Assembly (NCBI GenBank): GCA_036245805.1
Contig: BTRK01000002.1
Coordinates: 31,106,661-31,170,660 of the forward strand
Length of the DNA: 64,000 bases
Source of the DNA: Pristionchus mayeri
Lineage: Eukaryota; Nematoda; Chromadorea; Rhabditida; Neodiplogasteridae
Direction of reading: 5' to 3'
Of the stretch, positions 35,001-46,570 are shown in pieces. A program made the position numbers and the translations under genes. Every line of letters starts with the position of its first letter. Position 1 is the first letter of the stretch. Below the pieces are notes generated by a model, which saw only the letters and a program-made list of their open reading frames with translations, searched no databases and had not been told where the DNA came from.

Positions 35001-37600
35001 TTCCATCGTTGTTCGCATGATTTCGCACTGCGTCGTCGCTGTGAAAGATGAGAAAACACTACGTCAGACTGAGGGCAAGGTGATCTCCAGGGAGCGCCTC
35101 GCCTCTGTGAGAATGAGTGCGCCCCACGCATCGTTCACTATACTTTACCTACGAAGTATCGCGCATTCTGATGGCCGCAAACAATGACGGAAACGTCAGT
35201 TCCGTTCAGTCAAATCATGGCAATTCGTGCGATCACAGCTGCTATCAATAAGGAGTTCCTCGTTGTGCGATCCAGGGCTAGCGCATAATATTGCCTGAAC
35301 TGAGAGGATAAGTAAAAATGTTTGTACGACACAACAACAAGTGCTCGTTTTTCTTTGTATTGTTCAAGCCTGGACTAGGGATTCACATGGGATGCGCACC
35401 TGGTAAATATTTACTGCGTAACAGTCCGTTCCATAGTGTATCCCACAGAACAGGCGCACAAGAACTGTAGAAAGGCAGCGATCTAGCAATTGTTCAGTCA
35501 GTTTACCACGTGGGCAACCTATTTTTCGCACTGATTCAGTCACAATGCGAGTCGTCCGACACCTCTGAGACCAGAGCGGCAATTATTGCGACAGCAAACT
35601 CACGATCTCACGTGATTGTTGACTTCGCCAGCTCCTACCCACAAAGCTTCCGCATTTTCCCCGGGAGATCATCGAAACGGACGAAGAGGAAACACAAACG
35701 ATTCTATAATAACACTGCACAGGGCAGGTCAACTATCTATACCATCATGATGGCTATTAATATGCAGTTAATAAGCGAGTTCGCCATAATTTTTCCGTTC
35801 TGGGAGCCGACACATCAACGAATCGACTAAAACTACGAGACAGCACAAAATAGAACGAATGATTTCATGTTTTTTTCTCTTGATCAGGGACATACGGTAC
35901 ATAGACACAATCCAAATTCCGTCATGTCGGAACCTTACCCAGATCAAAGCAATGCGTGTTTCTTCATGGTGAACTAGGTTGATGAGTCGTTGCAACAATG
36001 ATCCCATTGGATCAATAACTCAACCCGTTCTCTGTAAATCACTTGCGCAATCAAGTCATCGCTTCTATCTTCATATTCTCTTCATGGGTTGATGACTTCT
36101 TGATGCAGTGGTGATGCTACTACAGGGAATTTCGTTGTTACGCCATGGGAAATCACTAGAACCGCAGCTTCCGCGGTCAAGAGAAGATGGTGCTCGAAAT
36201 AGCGCCCCCGACTCGTAACGTTTTGTGAACAAGTTTTGTGAAGTGTACGAAAAACACCTTTTTTCTTTGAATTCTGAGGCGCTAATTGACGAGGAAAGGT
36301 CGAGTCTGAGGGCTAACAAGCTAACAGATACTGTTGCCCCCAGTAAGTGGAATGTGGCTGAAACGCGTCAAAACACGCAGATATGCTCTGCCTATGGTCA
36401 TTATGGGTGTAGGGTGCAGGCAAAAAATGGGGATCCGATACGTGACTAGAAGCAAATGCTTAGAAGAAGTGCAAGAGGCAAACATGTTTGTCACCCCGAA
36501 ATGGCTAGTTGCTCATTCATTCGTGGGAAGTGGAGGCCTGAGAAAGCTTCGTAGCGGGCTATTAGCGAATGTTTGTGTGCACTAAGTAGGAAGGACGTTT
36601 GCGTGTTCTCTGATGCCTACACAACCTGCAAACCCTCCGAGTAAAGGAGGTAGAATCAGGGGTGAACCACACCTAGGGCACCTTTCATTCTTTTTGGGAT
36701 TCCTTGCACCCTCGAATAATGTTGTCTGCTAAGGGGCGGAACTCCTGCAACGCTTTGCCATCACGTCATTGGGCTACTTTCGAAAACTGGGGATCTTTCG
36801 ATCTGCAGAAAAGTCTCAGGATTCAGCATTCATTTTGGTAGTGAGAAGGGGCATGAAAGCACGAGAAAAGAGGAGGGCACGTTGTTTATCGGAGGTGTTG
36901 TTTTTCGAAAACAAGCACTTTCGCGAAAATAGTTTTAGCATGTGCCACGTGATCGCGATTAGGCAGGAAGGGAAAATGAATCCGGTAAAGGGCCCAAGAT
37001 ATGCCGCCCTCGCTCTTTCTAGAACAGGCCCGGGAAATTAGAGAACGTATCTATTCTCCCATCACTTCCTAGATGATGGACGGAACATTCTGGAAAGATC
37101 GGAAATTAGGCAATTGTCTGACGATATTCAGCGCTTGCTCTATCCGGAAGATTTGAGAATCACAATGCATACCGTCACGGGAGGGCGCAAACATGAAGAG
37201 AGAGAGGACCTGTTTCAGTATCCCGGGCCGAATTCGGACCGGGTACCGATAAAGTGTCGAAACGGAACCCGGGTTCCATCAGAGTGTCTACCCAGGTTAC
37301 AGAACAGGCCGAAGGCTTGGGCAGCTATGGTGGTGATGGAGATATGATGTGTGCATCAAATGTGTCTCATCGCAAAATAACCCATGAATCGGACTTCTCC
37401 ATCATGCAGTTCATGAGTAACAACTTTACTTGAGTTAACCGATTTTCTGCTTTAAGCATGCCTCTTTTCATAACATAAAAAAATTTAAACATGCAGATTA
37501 GTAATTTGACACAACATAATTAAGATTAATGAGGCGAATTAGGAACTGCGAAGATAAATCAATCGTTGTTTCCTTAACAAACCAAAACACAGTATATTAT
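32100..37600. other. Gene-poor region
   Basis: I see no conserved gene in these 5.5 kb. Two signal-peptide-like first exons on the minus strand are possible: about 33325-33429 (MLFVMIVVLTTIVSC followed by a GTGAGC donor) and 34112-34164 (MRIFALIFGIVFFVLS followed by a GTTAGA donor). No convincing second exon could be joined to either. A short MITE lies at 33953-34043. The 69-codon open frame at 34978-35187 starts with a hydrophobic stretch but has no other support. Confidence 0.3.
33953..34043. mobile_element. 91-bp MITE with GGCACTAGGTCGGATG termini
   Basis: Perfect 16-bp terminal inverted repeats: GGCACTAGGTCGGATG at the left and its complement at the right. The same termini, more diverged, bound the element at 39286-39470 and appear near 11192-11262 and 10225. 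No target duplication is obvious. Confidence 0.75.
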
Positions 37601-37643
37601 TGGATGTCTAGCAAAGAGACGGAGATAGGTCCCTGTCGTAAGC

Positions 37644-40600
37644 TCATGAAAATTCAAATAAGGTCAAGTATTCAGATTCTTTTGAAGTTAGACATGCTCC
37701 AGCCAGCTCAGCAACTTGTAGGAACTGCCGTAGATGAGCTAGAGATTCCGCCATAGATGAGAGGAGAAGAAGAATTTGCCCCTGTCTCTCAATCGATTCC
37801 TCATCTGAGAGAGAGACAGAAGAGATGAGATCATCTCGGAAAGAAGATCGACGACCAAATGGAATTACTGCAATATTCATATTCTTTCAGATGTATGTTG
37901 AGCTAGTCCATGGCTTTTAAGTTCTAGTCAGATTATGACATCGTTTCGTTTTCTGAAGCGCTAGTTTTCCGACTCTCAAGAGGCCCCAACGCTGCCTAGC
38001 GACTACCATTTTGATCTACATTGTTTGCGCGAACTAAATGTCATTCGTTATCAAGGGACGATGAGCTAATCAGAATACGATAATATTTTTGCGAAGGCAC
38101 GGAGTGAGCCATCATCGACTTTGAACGTGAAATACGCACGGGGACCGTAACATTCAACACTTTCCTGATACGACCTCTCTTTTTAATTGCATTGGAAAGA
38201 TCAAAAGTTGTTCTAATGTAAGGCAAAATTAGTGTACTGCTAATAGGCAATTGAGATGGTTTGGCCGGTGACATTTGAATGAGTTTTTGTGGGAAAAACC
38301 GGATTTTCTTCATGAAAAATGTGAGAGTGAGCTATTTCTTGCAAGGCACACTTGCAGAAAATCACGGGAACAGCACAGTTGTGCACTACTAGAGACCATC
38401 CAATTGTTGTTTACGTAGCTTTAAGAATCGCCTATTACCAGGGATCCCCTCCCTACAGCGAAGCCAACAATTTGTGATGTGTAATTTGAACTAGCTACCC
38501 GCTTTAAACCAATACGCAAGCTGCAGACTTTCACATTACTAAGACCGCTAATTTACTTGTTTGTCTCGAACTTGACTCCCTTTTACTACGAATTCTCTTA
38601 CATCAACCACCGTTTTCACCCCGAAATTAGTGATGTACACTACCGTAGCGAGCACGTAATTTATAACGGAGATATCAGGGATACTGTAGCCTTTTTAAGC
38701 TTTGTTATGTTGAAAAATTTCAATGACGTTATCCTCCGTTCGAAGCTGTGTTAGCCTATTCTGCGTAATTTCATCAACTCAATTATAATGATATATTGTA
38801 AGGAAGAAAAATTAAAATAAACCGAAATTCACCCGCAGATGAGATGCAAATCGCATACAGCCAGCAAACTTCGTTCTGATCCATATGAAGAGCCTGCAAA
38901 GATTGTTGCAATTGTTGTTTTACTATGTTTTTGTTAATATTTCTCGCCTGCATTGATCTTGCGACAACGCGAAGAACCGAAAAGAGAAAGTCGTTTGACA
39001 ATCTGCAAACTTTGACATTAAAATGGCCATTATTTCGGTATACAATTGCCTAATATGCGTTATGTTTGAGCATTAACAACTAACCGAGCTAGGCATCCAG
39101 GATCTACAATATTCGCGTCGGATGCGAACAATCTCTCCCGTGAGAGGCAGTCCATTGGAAGTCGAACGCCTGTGCACATGAGTTTTAATTTGAATACAAA
39201 AATATCTTGGAATAACAATTGCAATTGTGTCCAATGGTCGCAACAAATCATAAGACACAATTTAAAGACCAAGTAGTCAGAATGGCACTAGGTGATGATC
39301 ACCGTTGGACGGTAACCTACTGGATGGTAACCAAAACATGGACCCTTCTTTAGAAATTTCAAATGAGGTTCCAGAACTGTCAAAAATGATGATGTGAAAG
39401 TTTTACAGAAGGTTCAATTTTTGGTTATCGTCCTGTAGGTTACCATCCGACGATCATCTGACCTAGTGCCGCCAGAAGAGAGTTAATTATGAGAAACTTG
39501 TACTATTTCACAATCAAACAACAACATCATCGTTGTGGCGTTTATTTAGCGTTTTATCAGCAATAGTGGCTACGTCTGAATGAAATAAAAATTTGAATCG
39601 CTTAATGTACCAGTAGGAAGAATGAGTGAGTCCGACTGAATTCCTCCATGAGTGACTGTCGAACGAATTGTGTCGAATTGAAAGGAGAACAGGAAGAGTT
39701 CGCGGATTCTTTCACGCTGGAATCGTAATGCTAGGCAAATTAATCTGAGTAGGATGAACCGTTAATTCATTTACTGAAAAAGACAATGTATGCTGAAAAA
39801 GACAATGTTTTCTCATACAGTGCACCCGAAAATACTTATTTATGCTAAAAATAAAATATAAGAGGAAGTACGATCTAGCATAACTATTGCAGATAAATAC
39901 ATCCCTATGCTAAACTACTGCAAACAACTATAACAACTCGTTCTTCCTTGTACTCAAACGCATGAGGTAAAAATAGCGCAAATTCCCCGACCGGAAGGGC
40001 ATAAATATATTATTGTTAGCATATCTGATTACTGGTCTTTCTGTTCCACACGCGCTTCCTTTCCATACGTGCTAATTCAGTTCATAGGAAATCCTTCCTG
40101 GTCCTTTTAATCTTTCGAAAAGACAAATACGGATTCCTCAGTTCAGTTACGCGTTTTCTCACGATCATTGACGTACTCTCTTATCACAATCACTTGGTTC
40201 ATCAAACCAAATAAAAAATGTGACAACAGCGAATGCAAACTGCTAATATGAAGGTTGCTCATTCCGAAGCTAGAAAATAAAAGAAACTGTAAGAAAAAAC
40301 CAAACATGAGGGGTGCTTCTCTCTATGACATGAGTGACATCTGGAGACGGGAAAGGAGAGGCATCATTGAGTAATTCCGCTGAAATGTTGAGAATCGTTG
40401 TCGAATTACCTGTTACTTCGGGATATTTTTTTTCCAGATTCAATCTTATTACTGTTTGCTGTGAGGAATTACCGGTCATTGGCTTCTCAATCCTCTTCCA
40501 AAATCGCACGGATTTTACCCATTTCATAGCTTTTTGAACATGGATCCGAGTGGATAATTAGGGATAAGAAATGAGTGGAATCGAGTGGAACCCTTCCAAT

Positions 40601-42807
40601 CCCCTCCAGGTACGAGTTGAGGGCTAACATACAGGGCTCATCGTCCATAGGCAATCATAGTGGGTATCAAGAGCGAGATATTGAGAAAAAACCCCGATAC
40701 CATCCAAATACGAGTTAAGATCACAGGGCTCATCGTCTGTTTTTTTTGTAAAGAGCGATACTTGTGGAAATAATATGCCAAATATATGGATAGCTTAACA
40801 ACCAGGTAAACTCAGTCGTAAAATCAGGAGTTCTCTCCCACCCATGATGGATGACTGCATGATCAAATTGAGGAACAGCTCGTATTCGCTCTTCATCGTG
40901 TTCCGAATATCATCTACTGTATAGGATGCATTCTGAATTGAGTCATCACTAATGAACATTTCCAGAAGAATCTTCATTTTTCTGGTTGCAATTTCTATAC
41001 CTTTTGTGTCCTGTTTTGCCGAATTCTCTCCATTTCGAATCTCCTCACGCGAAGATCCTCCAACGAACATCGTGAGTTTGTGAACCTCAGAGACCGCAGG
41101 CGACCGGTTCCATGCAGTCTTTTGGGCTGCACTTCTAAAAGGATACTTTGGAACATCGTCTGGAGGTTAGATAATTGCTGTATCGTCATATTTCTCAATC
41201 TTTATTTATAAATAACAAGTGGTTCTTTGCGCATGGCCACTTATGAACACATTGCTGATAAACAATCATCAATAGGGCCCCCATGAAATTCATTGAAGAT
41301 GAATGTTCATAAACAACCATGTGTGTTTCTCAACTGGCAAAATCACGTTCAAAATCTTTTCTTGGCTGCAATCTCTGCCCTTGAGGTGAAGAAGCGAAAA
41401 CACGCTGAGACCCAAATAGGGCTTCTTTACAATTATCTTTAGTTGTTAGCTCAAAAACGAGAGATCAAGGATAGAAGACATATGTTCGTTCTCTCACTTT
41501 TTGTCGTGTTATGTAGCTTGCAAAAACTCAACGAGAAGAAACAAAGGGCCCACCTTCAGGCCTCATTCCAACTGCCATGCATCGCTGGAAACGACAATAA
41601 CGGCAAATTCCTGGAATTAGTTACAGTATTTCTGTCATCTATTTGCCCACAGAGATTGACCTACCAGGCAATCTCGAAGCGGCCCTCTCGTCCCTTTCTC
41701 TGGTCCATCCTTGAGAGGTTGTGGAAGTCATTCCAGAAGAACAACCAGTACAAGAATACACCTGAACGAGATTTTTTTTTGCTTTCACGATGCGATTTAG
41801 TGATTCGAAATGACATTACGAGTTTCAGGCTAAACAGCAATGGTTGTTTACGATATCCTGCGAGTCGGATAGAACCCCTTACACTCATCGTCAAGATCAC
41901 TCTCTACGGATTACTGGAGCCATCGTACTTATCAGCCTATCACTTTCCGTACCCAAATACTTCTAAGTCCTAGTAGCTACTATGACTTAGAAGAAGGCTT
42001 CATTATAGAAATTGGTCTCATCAATTTGATTTCTCTCTCTCTCTCCCCGTTCTGATCTATTAGATAGTACACATGATGAAGGGATACATTTCGTGTTTGG
42101 CGCATTCCTACAGTATTGCTACAGTATCCTCACCCGTTGATCGACGACTGATCTTCTGAAGAATGCGCTGCACGCGGCACAGACGACAGCACCGAAGTGA
42201 ACGCCGTCCGCCTTCTCTCCACAAGCCAAGCACTGATAGGAATCTGAATAGAAGTACCATTTGCGACCATTGGAAAATATCAACAGTAAATTCGTCGTGG
42301 ATGAATCCCAAGTTATGTAAATGCATACAATAATAATTGATTTAAGATAAAAAAAAGTTCGAAACATACCCATGATTCCAGAATCAACGAGTGAAAGTGA
42401 GCAAAAAGGGAGAAAGTTGAAAGCAAAACGCAACATTAGGACAATTTGTTGTCATACAAATCAACAATTTTGTAGCTTTCGCGTAACCAGTCCGTTTCTA
42501 GCCGATGCACTTTGCGATCATAAGCATAGATCATAGATCCACATTTAATGACAATCACACTCTAGTTTGCGATCAATTGTCCATGCTTTGTCTTGACAAA
42601 TTAAAAACATGCGAACTTACACTGATTTGACGTTGGAGTCTCGCTCATGAAGTATGCTGCAGTCGGAGAGTATGACGGGGTCGGCGGAAGAATATGCTTC
42701 AGCTGCAGCTGCACTAAGTGATGTTGCTGCAATGTTTGGAAGCTGCTGCAGAATAGATCACTGAGTGAGGGAGCTGCAGGAGTGAAGATGAGGTAGTCTG
42801 TGACCAT
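37644..42807 (-). CDS. Nuclear hormone receptor, multi-exon, C-terminal half only partly resolved
   Basis: Exons in continuous frame: 42621-42807, 42134-42243, 41665-41761, 41554-41610, 41086-41134, 40803-40981. The second carries the first zinc finger, CLACGEKADGVHFGAVVCAAC followed by SAFFRRSV. The fourth carries CRYCRFQRCMAVGM, the end of the second finger, and the fifth the VQPKR hinge start typical of nematode NHRs. Ligand-binding-domain exons include 39085-39169, 38948-39002, 38833-38893 (ALHMDQNEV.WLYAICIS) and a likely last exon 37644-37867 (RQGQILLLLSSMAESLAHLR). Exons between 40800 and 39170 and between 38830 and 37870 are not settled. The product would be a ligand-regulated transcription factor. 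Odd: the segment between the two fingers reads CTGC then about 26 residues before CRYC, where NHRs usually have C-x5-C-x9-C. One intron (38894-38947) fits only with a GC donor. The start ATG at 42807 precedes a Gln/Ser-rich N-terminus. Confidence 0.75.
39286..39470. mobile_element. MITE in an intron of the nuclear receptor gene
   Basis: Termini GGCACTAGGT (39286) and ACCTAGTGCC (ending 39470) are inverted. Inside, GGTAACCAAAA..GGACCCTTCT (about 39328-39352) is inverted at about 39407-39435. This is a longer relative of the 91-bp MITE at 33953 and of the element at 12241. Confidence 0.7.
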
Positions 42808-43731
42808 TCAAATCTTAAACGAAATTATGCAGCATTACCGTAACCTGAGATACGGTGTTTATAGTTACCGAAGAATGCAAAATTGAAAAGGGAGATTCAG
42901 GAATAAAAGGCTTTTGAACGGTAGTAGATGGTGCCTCGGAAAAGTCAGCTGAACGGCATTTATACCAAGTGCTCTGCCAATCCTGGAAGGCTAATTGAGG
43001 GCGGGGCCTCTTATCCTGATCTATTATCAGCCCTTGCCTCATCCCTCACCTGCCCACACATTTTCAGTGTCCAGAGCTATCAATGTTAGGACTCCGCCCC
43101 TTCTCCCACCCTCGCATCTCATTAGAATTATAGCTAATAAAGGGTCGGGGAAGCCCTACAGGGGGGAGAGACGCTTTTTGAGCTCCAGCGCTGGGTAATT
43201 CAAGGAATTGGATATCCATAGAAACCCGCAGAAAATCGTCAGATGATCCATAATTAGGCTAGCATATGGCTTCGGATAAAGTCATTCCCTAGGGAAAAAA
43301 GACATGAATTGTCCTGGAAGTACTGAGACTCTGAAAACATGATAAGGGATTAGAATAATTTCCTAAGTACTTGTTCCCTGTTTAGCGATATTCGTGGGCG
43401 GACTCCTTTGTATTTCGATTATTCTGGATCTGTGTTCATTTGACGCCAGGAGCTATCAATTCAATTCGTTTCAATTATTTATTCTGTTCGTGGGAGAATT
43501 CAAGATAGTATAGTGAATTGGTATAGTAAAACGGAGGTCTGTCGATGTGATCGAATCGAGATTGCTATCTGATCCAAGCTTAGATGCCAAGCATGAAATG
43601 ATCTGCATGATCTGTGACGACGTGAGGTGAGTACCGCACGTAACCTGTCATAACAAATTGTTACAAATCTAAGTTGAAATGTACGCAGATGTTTAGAATG
43701 CGGCGCATATATCGTGGTTAGTGTCCCTGAA
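42808..43731. other. Intergenic region upstream of the nuclear receptor
   Basis: Probable 5' flank of the receptor gene. Nothing else recognisable except a segment at 43135-43190 that resembles part of the insertion inside the RT gene (45395-45440). Confidence 0.35.
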
Positions 43732-43749
43732 AAGTGGTTGAAAAGTGAA

Positions 43750-44178
43750 TAGTTAGCTTCAGATAGTACTAGGGCCAACTGATTTTATGCGCTACCGTAC
43801 TCCTGAGACCCCTTATGGCCCACTTCCCACGTATACAGTGTGATAGGAACGAGTAAGGAATTGACAAAAGAATATCTTTATAAAACACCGACCTTATTCC
43901 CGGTGAAGACACGAGAGCACACAATAGAAGACTAACCACCACAACGTGGAACGAAAACGAGAGACGACTAGTTCATCTTTGCATACAACGAAGAGAGGGG
44001 CGAGGGTAAAAGACATGACATATGTAAAGACGGTCCTATCAAACTATGAGACAAGGTGAACTACAAAATATACGAAGAGCATTGTAATTACCATAGATGA
44101 ATATTAGAGATGAGAAAAAGAGAGGGGGAGAAAGGTTAGATGTCGATACGATTGGGGAGGTAGTACAGTATCTAACTA
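43750..44178 (-). repeat. 3' LTR of the retrotransposon
   Basis: 429 bp, ending in short inverted termini TAGTTAG/CTAACTA. It is almost identical to 50065-50493; visible differences are a handful of single bases. Confidence 0.88.
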
Positions 44179-44250
44179 CCCGCCGGTCCTCGAAATGACG
44201 GCTCTCCACTAGCCGGGGCAAATAAAACGGTAATTGGGTACTCTTATCGA

Positions 44251-44523
44251 TTAATTATTATTGTGGTAGTAATTCTTATTGTAATACGTGCTACCGCGAC
44301 CACCACGTGCTTTAGGTGCGCCGCGTCCTCTATTATAGCCTGATCCACGTGCTTGGTAACCATAATGGGATGGGTTCACTCCTGATTTCTGGGGTTTCTG
44401 TACTCTCCCTCCTCTTCCCTTGGGGATGTACTTGAACTGCGTGAATTCCTTCGACTTGTGATTCTGCGTAGGGACAGCCTCAATCTCCTCGTGCTCCATA
44501 TCCTCTCGAAGACTCGCCCCCAT
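44251..44523 (-). pseudogene. Gly/Arg-rich C-terminal tail of the deleted pol
   Basis: An open 90-codon stretch ending just before the 3' LTR. It is rich in RGG/GRG motifs (RGGRVQKPQKSG, GYNRGRGAPKARGGRG). Position and composition suggest the end of a polyprotein whose RNase H and integrase coding was deleted. It could bind RNA, but there is no direct family match. Confidence 0.5.
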
Positions 44524-44707
44524 CTATTCGAACAACACGCGCGTATCGTGCGCTGCAGCGAGAGAGTAGGGCCAATAGTGGCGGTACAGTTCTGCACCCT
44601 GAGTGGCGATATGCGAACGCTCTACGATGGCGTCTCCCATAATGCTTATTTCACCAAGTAGCGTGCACAATCGCTCATCGACTATCTCAAACTTGGATCG
44701 TGAAGTG

Positions 44708-45165
44708 TCAAGGCTGGGCGGGGATTGGCATGCATAGATTTCCATCAATTGTATGACCATCAATTGTATGACCGAGGTAGTGTACTTGTGTCTTCTCCAG
44801 GAGACACTTCTTCACATTGAGTCTCATGTTTCCCTCTCGTAATAATGTGAATACTCGTTCCATTGCCTTCAGATGTTCGATATCGTTACTGGTAGCTATT
44901 AGGATGTCGTCAATATAACAGAACACGTCTCTGTAACCCATTGGCTTCTGGAGTTCAGATTTGAGAATTATATTCATCGTCCTCTGGAACACAGCTGGGC
45001 TGGTGCATAGACCAAAGGGAAGCTTGACGAATTCGTAGTGAGTGTCAAGGGTGGAAAATGCAGTTTTCTCTATCGAGCTCTCTTCCAATCCAATCTGCCA
45101 AAATCCACTCTTGAGATCGAGCGTTGAGAATATTCTCTTTCCTCTAAGCTCTTGGACACAATCAT
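44708..45165 (-). pseudogene. Reverse transcriptase, second part, truncated before RNase H
   Basis: Resumes with IFSTLDLKSGFWQIGLEESS and contains the polymerase motif YIDDILIATS and the late RT motif QVHYLGHTIDG. Right after this, a 15-bp tandem duplication near 44745-44774 repeats HTIDG, and the frame then loses RT homology and stops. The thumb end, RNase H and integrase are missing. Confidence 0.85.
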
Positions 45166-45172
45166 TTATCTA

Positions 45173-45917
45173 GGGACCACAAGGTGGTTACCCGAAATCG
45201 TCACACAGGTCTAATTGTGTTGTTAATGTGTTCGTATGGGGCTAAATAGGACCATGCATTTTGAATTAGGTTGATATCTAATCTTTGAGCCAAGTTATGA
45301 CCCAAAATGTGGGAGAATTAATCATAACATGAAAGGCCCAAAAAGCGAGACGAGAGAAAGAGGGGCGGAGCCTATTTCTCCTTTGCCGTTTCAATTCTCG
45401 AAACGATCGGGTAGGGCTTCGCCGAACCCTACAGGGGAAGAAAGCGAGCTTTCACGTAGGCGAGGCGCTCTCTAGTCACGCCGGGTGAGAGACGGGTGGA
45501 GGGAGGGGAGGGAGAGGGAGGGGAGGAAGCGATGAAAGTCGCGAGCCAGGCGCGCTTCGAATTCGAAGAAACACAATCTTCATTCCCAACCAAATCACTC
45601 GTTCAATATTGAATTTGGAAGCTCTTTTCATCCTCTTTCGAATGAGCCTCCGTGACCCTGGAAATTCCTTTTCTGAGTACGTCTGCATACGAGTTTTATA
45701 GTTTTCTAAGTCCAGTCGCTCTATAAAACTTGTATGCTGACCTACTTAGAGATGGATTTTCCAGGGTCACGGAGGCTCATTCGAAAGAGGATGAAAAGAG
45801 CTTCCAAATTCTTTTTTGATCGAGTGATTTGGTTGCGAATGAGGACTGTGCTCCTCTTGTCTCGCTTTTACGGGGTAAAGTGTCCGAGCCGAGTGGGCGG
45901 AGCTTGCGGAGTCTATC
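45173..45917. mobile_element. Insertion of about 0.74 kb with a large hairpin inside the RT gene
   Basis: RT homology stops at about 45917 (PLPRID) and resumes at about 45165 (NDCVQELRGKRIFSTLDL), so the sequence between is inserted. TCTA is present at both junctions and may be a target duplication. The insert contains inverted arms of about 130 bp (roughly 45571-45708 and 45725-45855). A segment near 45395-45440 resembles 43135-43190 (AACCCTACAGGGG and GCCCTACAGGGG). The class of the insert is unknown. Confidence 0.65.
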
Positions 45918-46570
45918 CTTGGTAGAGGGTACGCATCAGTCTTGATGACCTCATTGAGCTTCCGATAATCTACACACAATCTAATCGAACCGTCTTTCTT
46001 CTTTACGAGTACCACAGGATTCGACCATGGGCTGGTAGAAGGGCGAATTATTCCTGTATCTTCCATGTTATTGAGCAACTTCTGTAGAGGGTCTCTCAGA
46101 GTGAATGGTACTGGCCGAGCTCTCTGCTTGATTGGCTTATTGTCACCAGTATTGATTGTATGTTCCACTACTGTTGATTTACCAAGCTCATCATCATTTA
46201 GAGCAAAAACGTCCTCGAATCTAGTGACCAATTCTCTCATCGGGGAAGACAATTCCTCTCCCTTCTCCTCTTTGAGCTGTTTCAGAATCTCGAATATTCT
46301 CTCATCGTTTGACATTTCCCTCTTATCCATAGAAACATACTCGACCCTTCCTTCTATCACATTGTCACCATCTTCCTTGATGTGTTCCATGTTCCATGTT
46401 CCAATCAGATCTCCCTTGAGAAATCGGTATGTTGTATCAGAAATATTTGTGATAGGAATCTCGGTGTGTCCATTCTCATCCAGGATACACACTCCACTGT
46501 CGATTTCTTTCCGTAATGACCACATTATGCATTCCATATTCGCTGGTCCTTCTACAGTTATCAATGATGT
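45916..46570 (-). pseudogene. Reverse transcriptase, first part (interrupted)
   Basis: Follows the gag-protease frame after one in-frame TAG. It contains the start of a gypsy-type [15 protein letters not shown], then [20 protein letters not shown], then [12 protein letters not shown] and DAYPLPRID. At about 45916 the RT is cut by an insertion of about 0.74 kb, so the frame runs into foreign sequence. RT copies element RNA into DNA. The piece cannot be active alone. Confidence 0.85.

Noticed and set aside
41443..41973. 176-codon plus-strand open frame
   Set aside because: It covers nuclear receptor exons on the minus strand (41665-41761, 41554-41610), which carry the zinc-finger motif CRYCRFQRC; the plus frame has no recognised domain.
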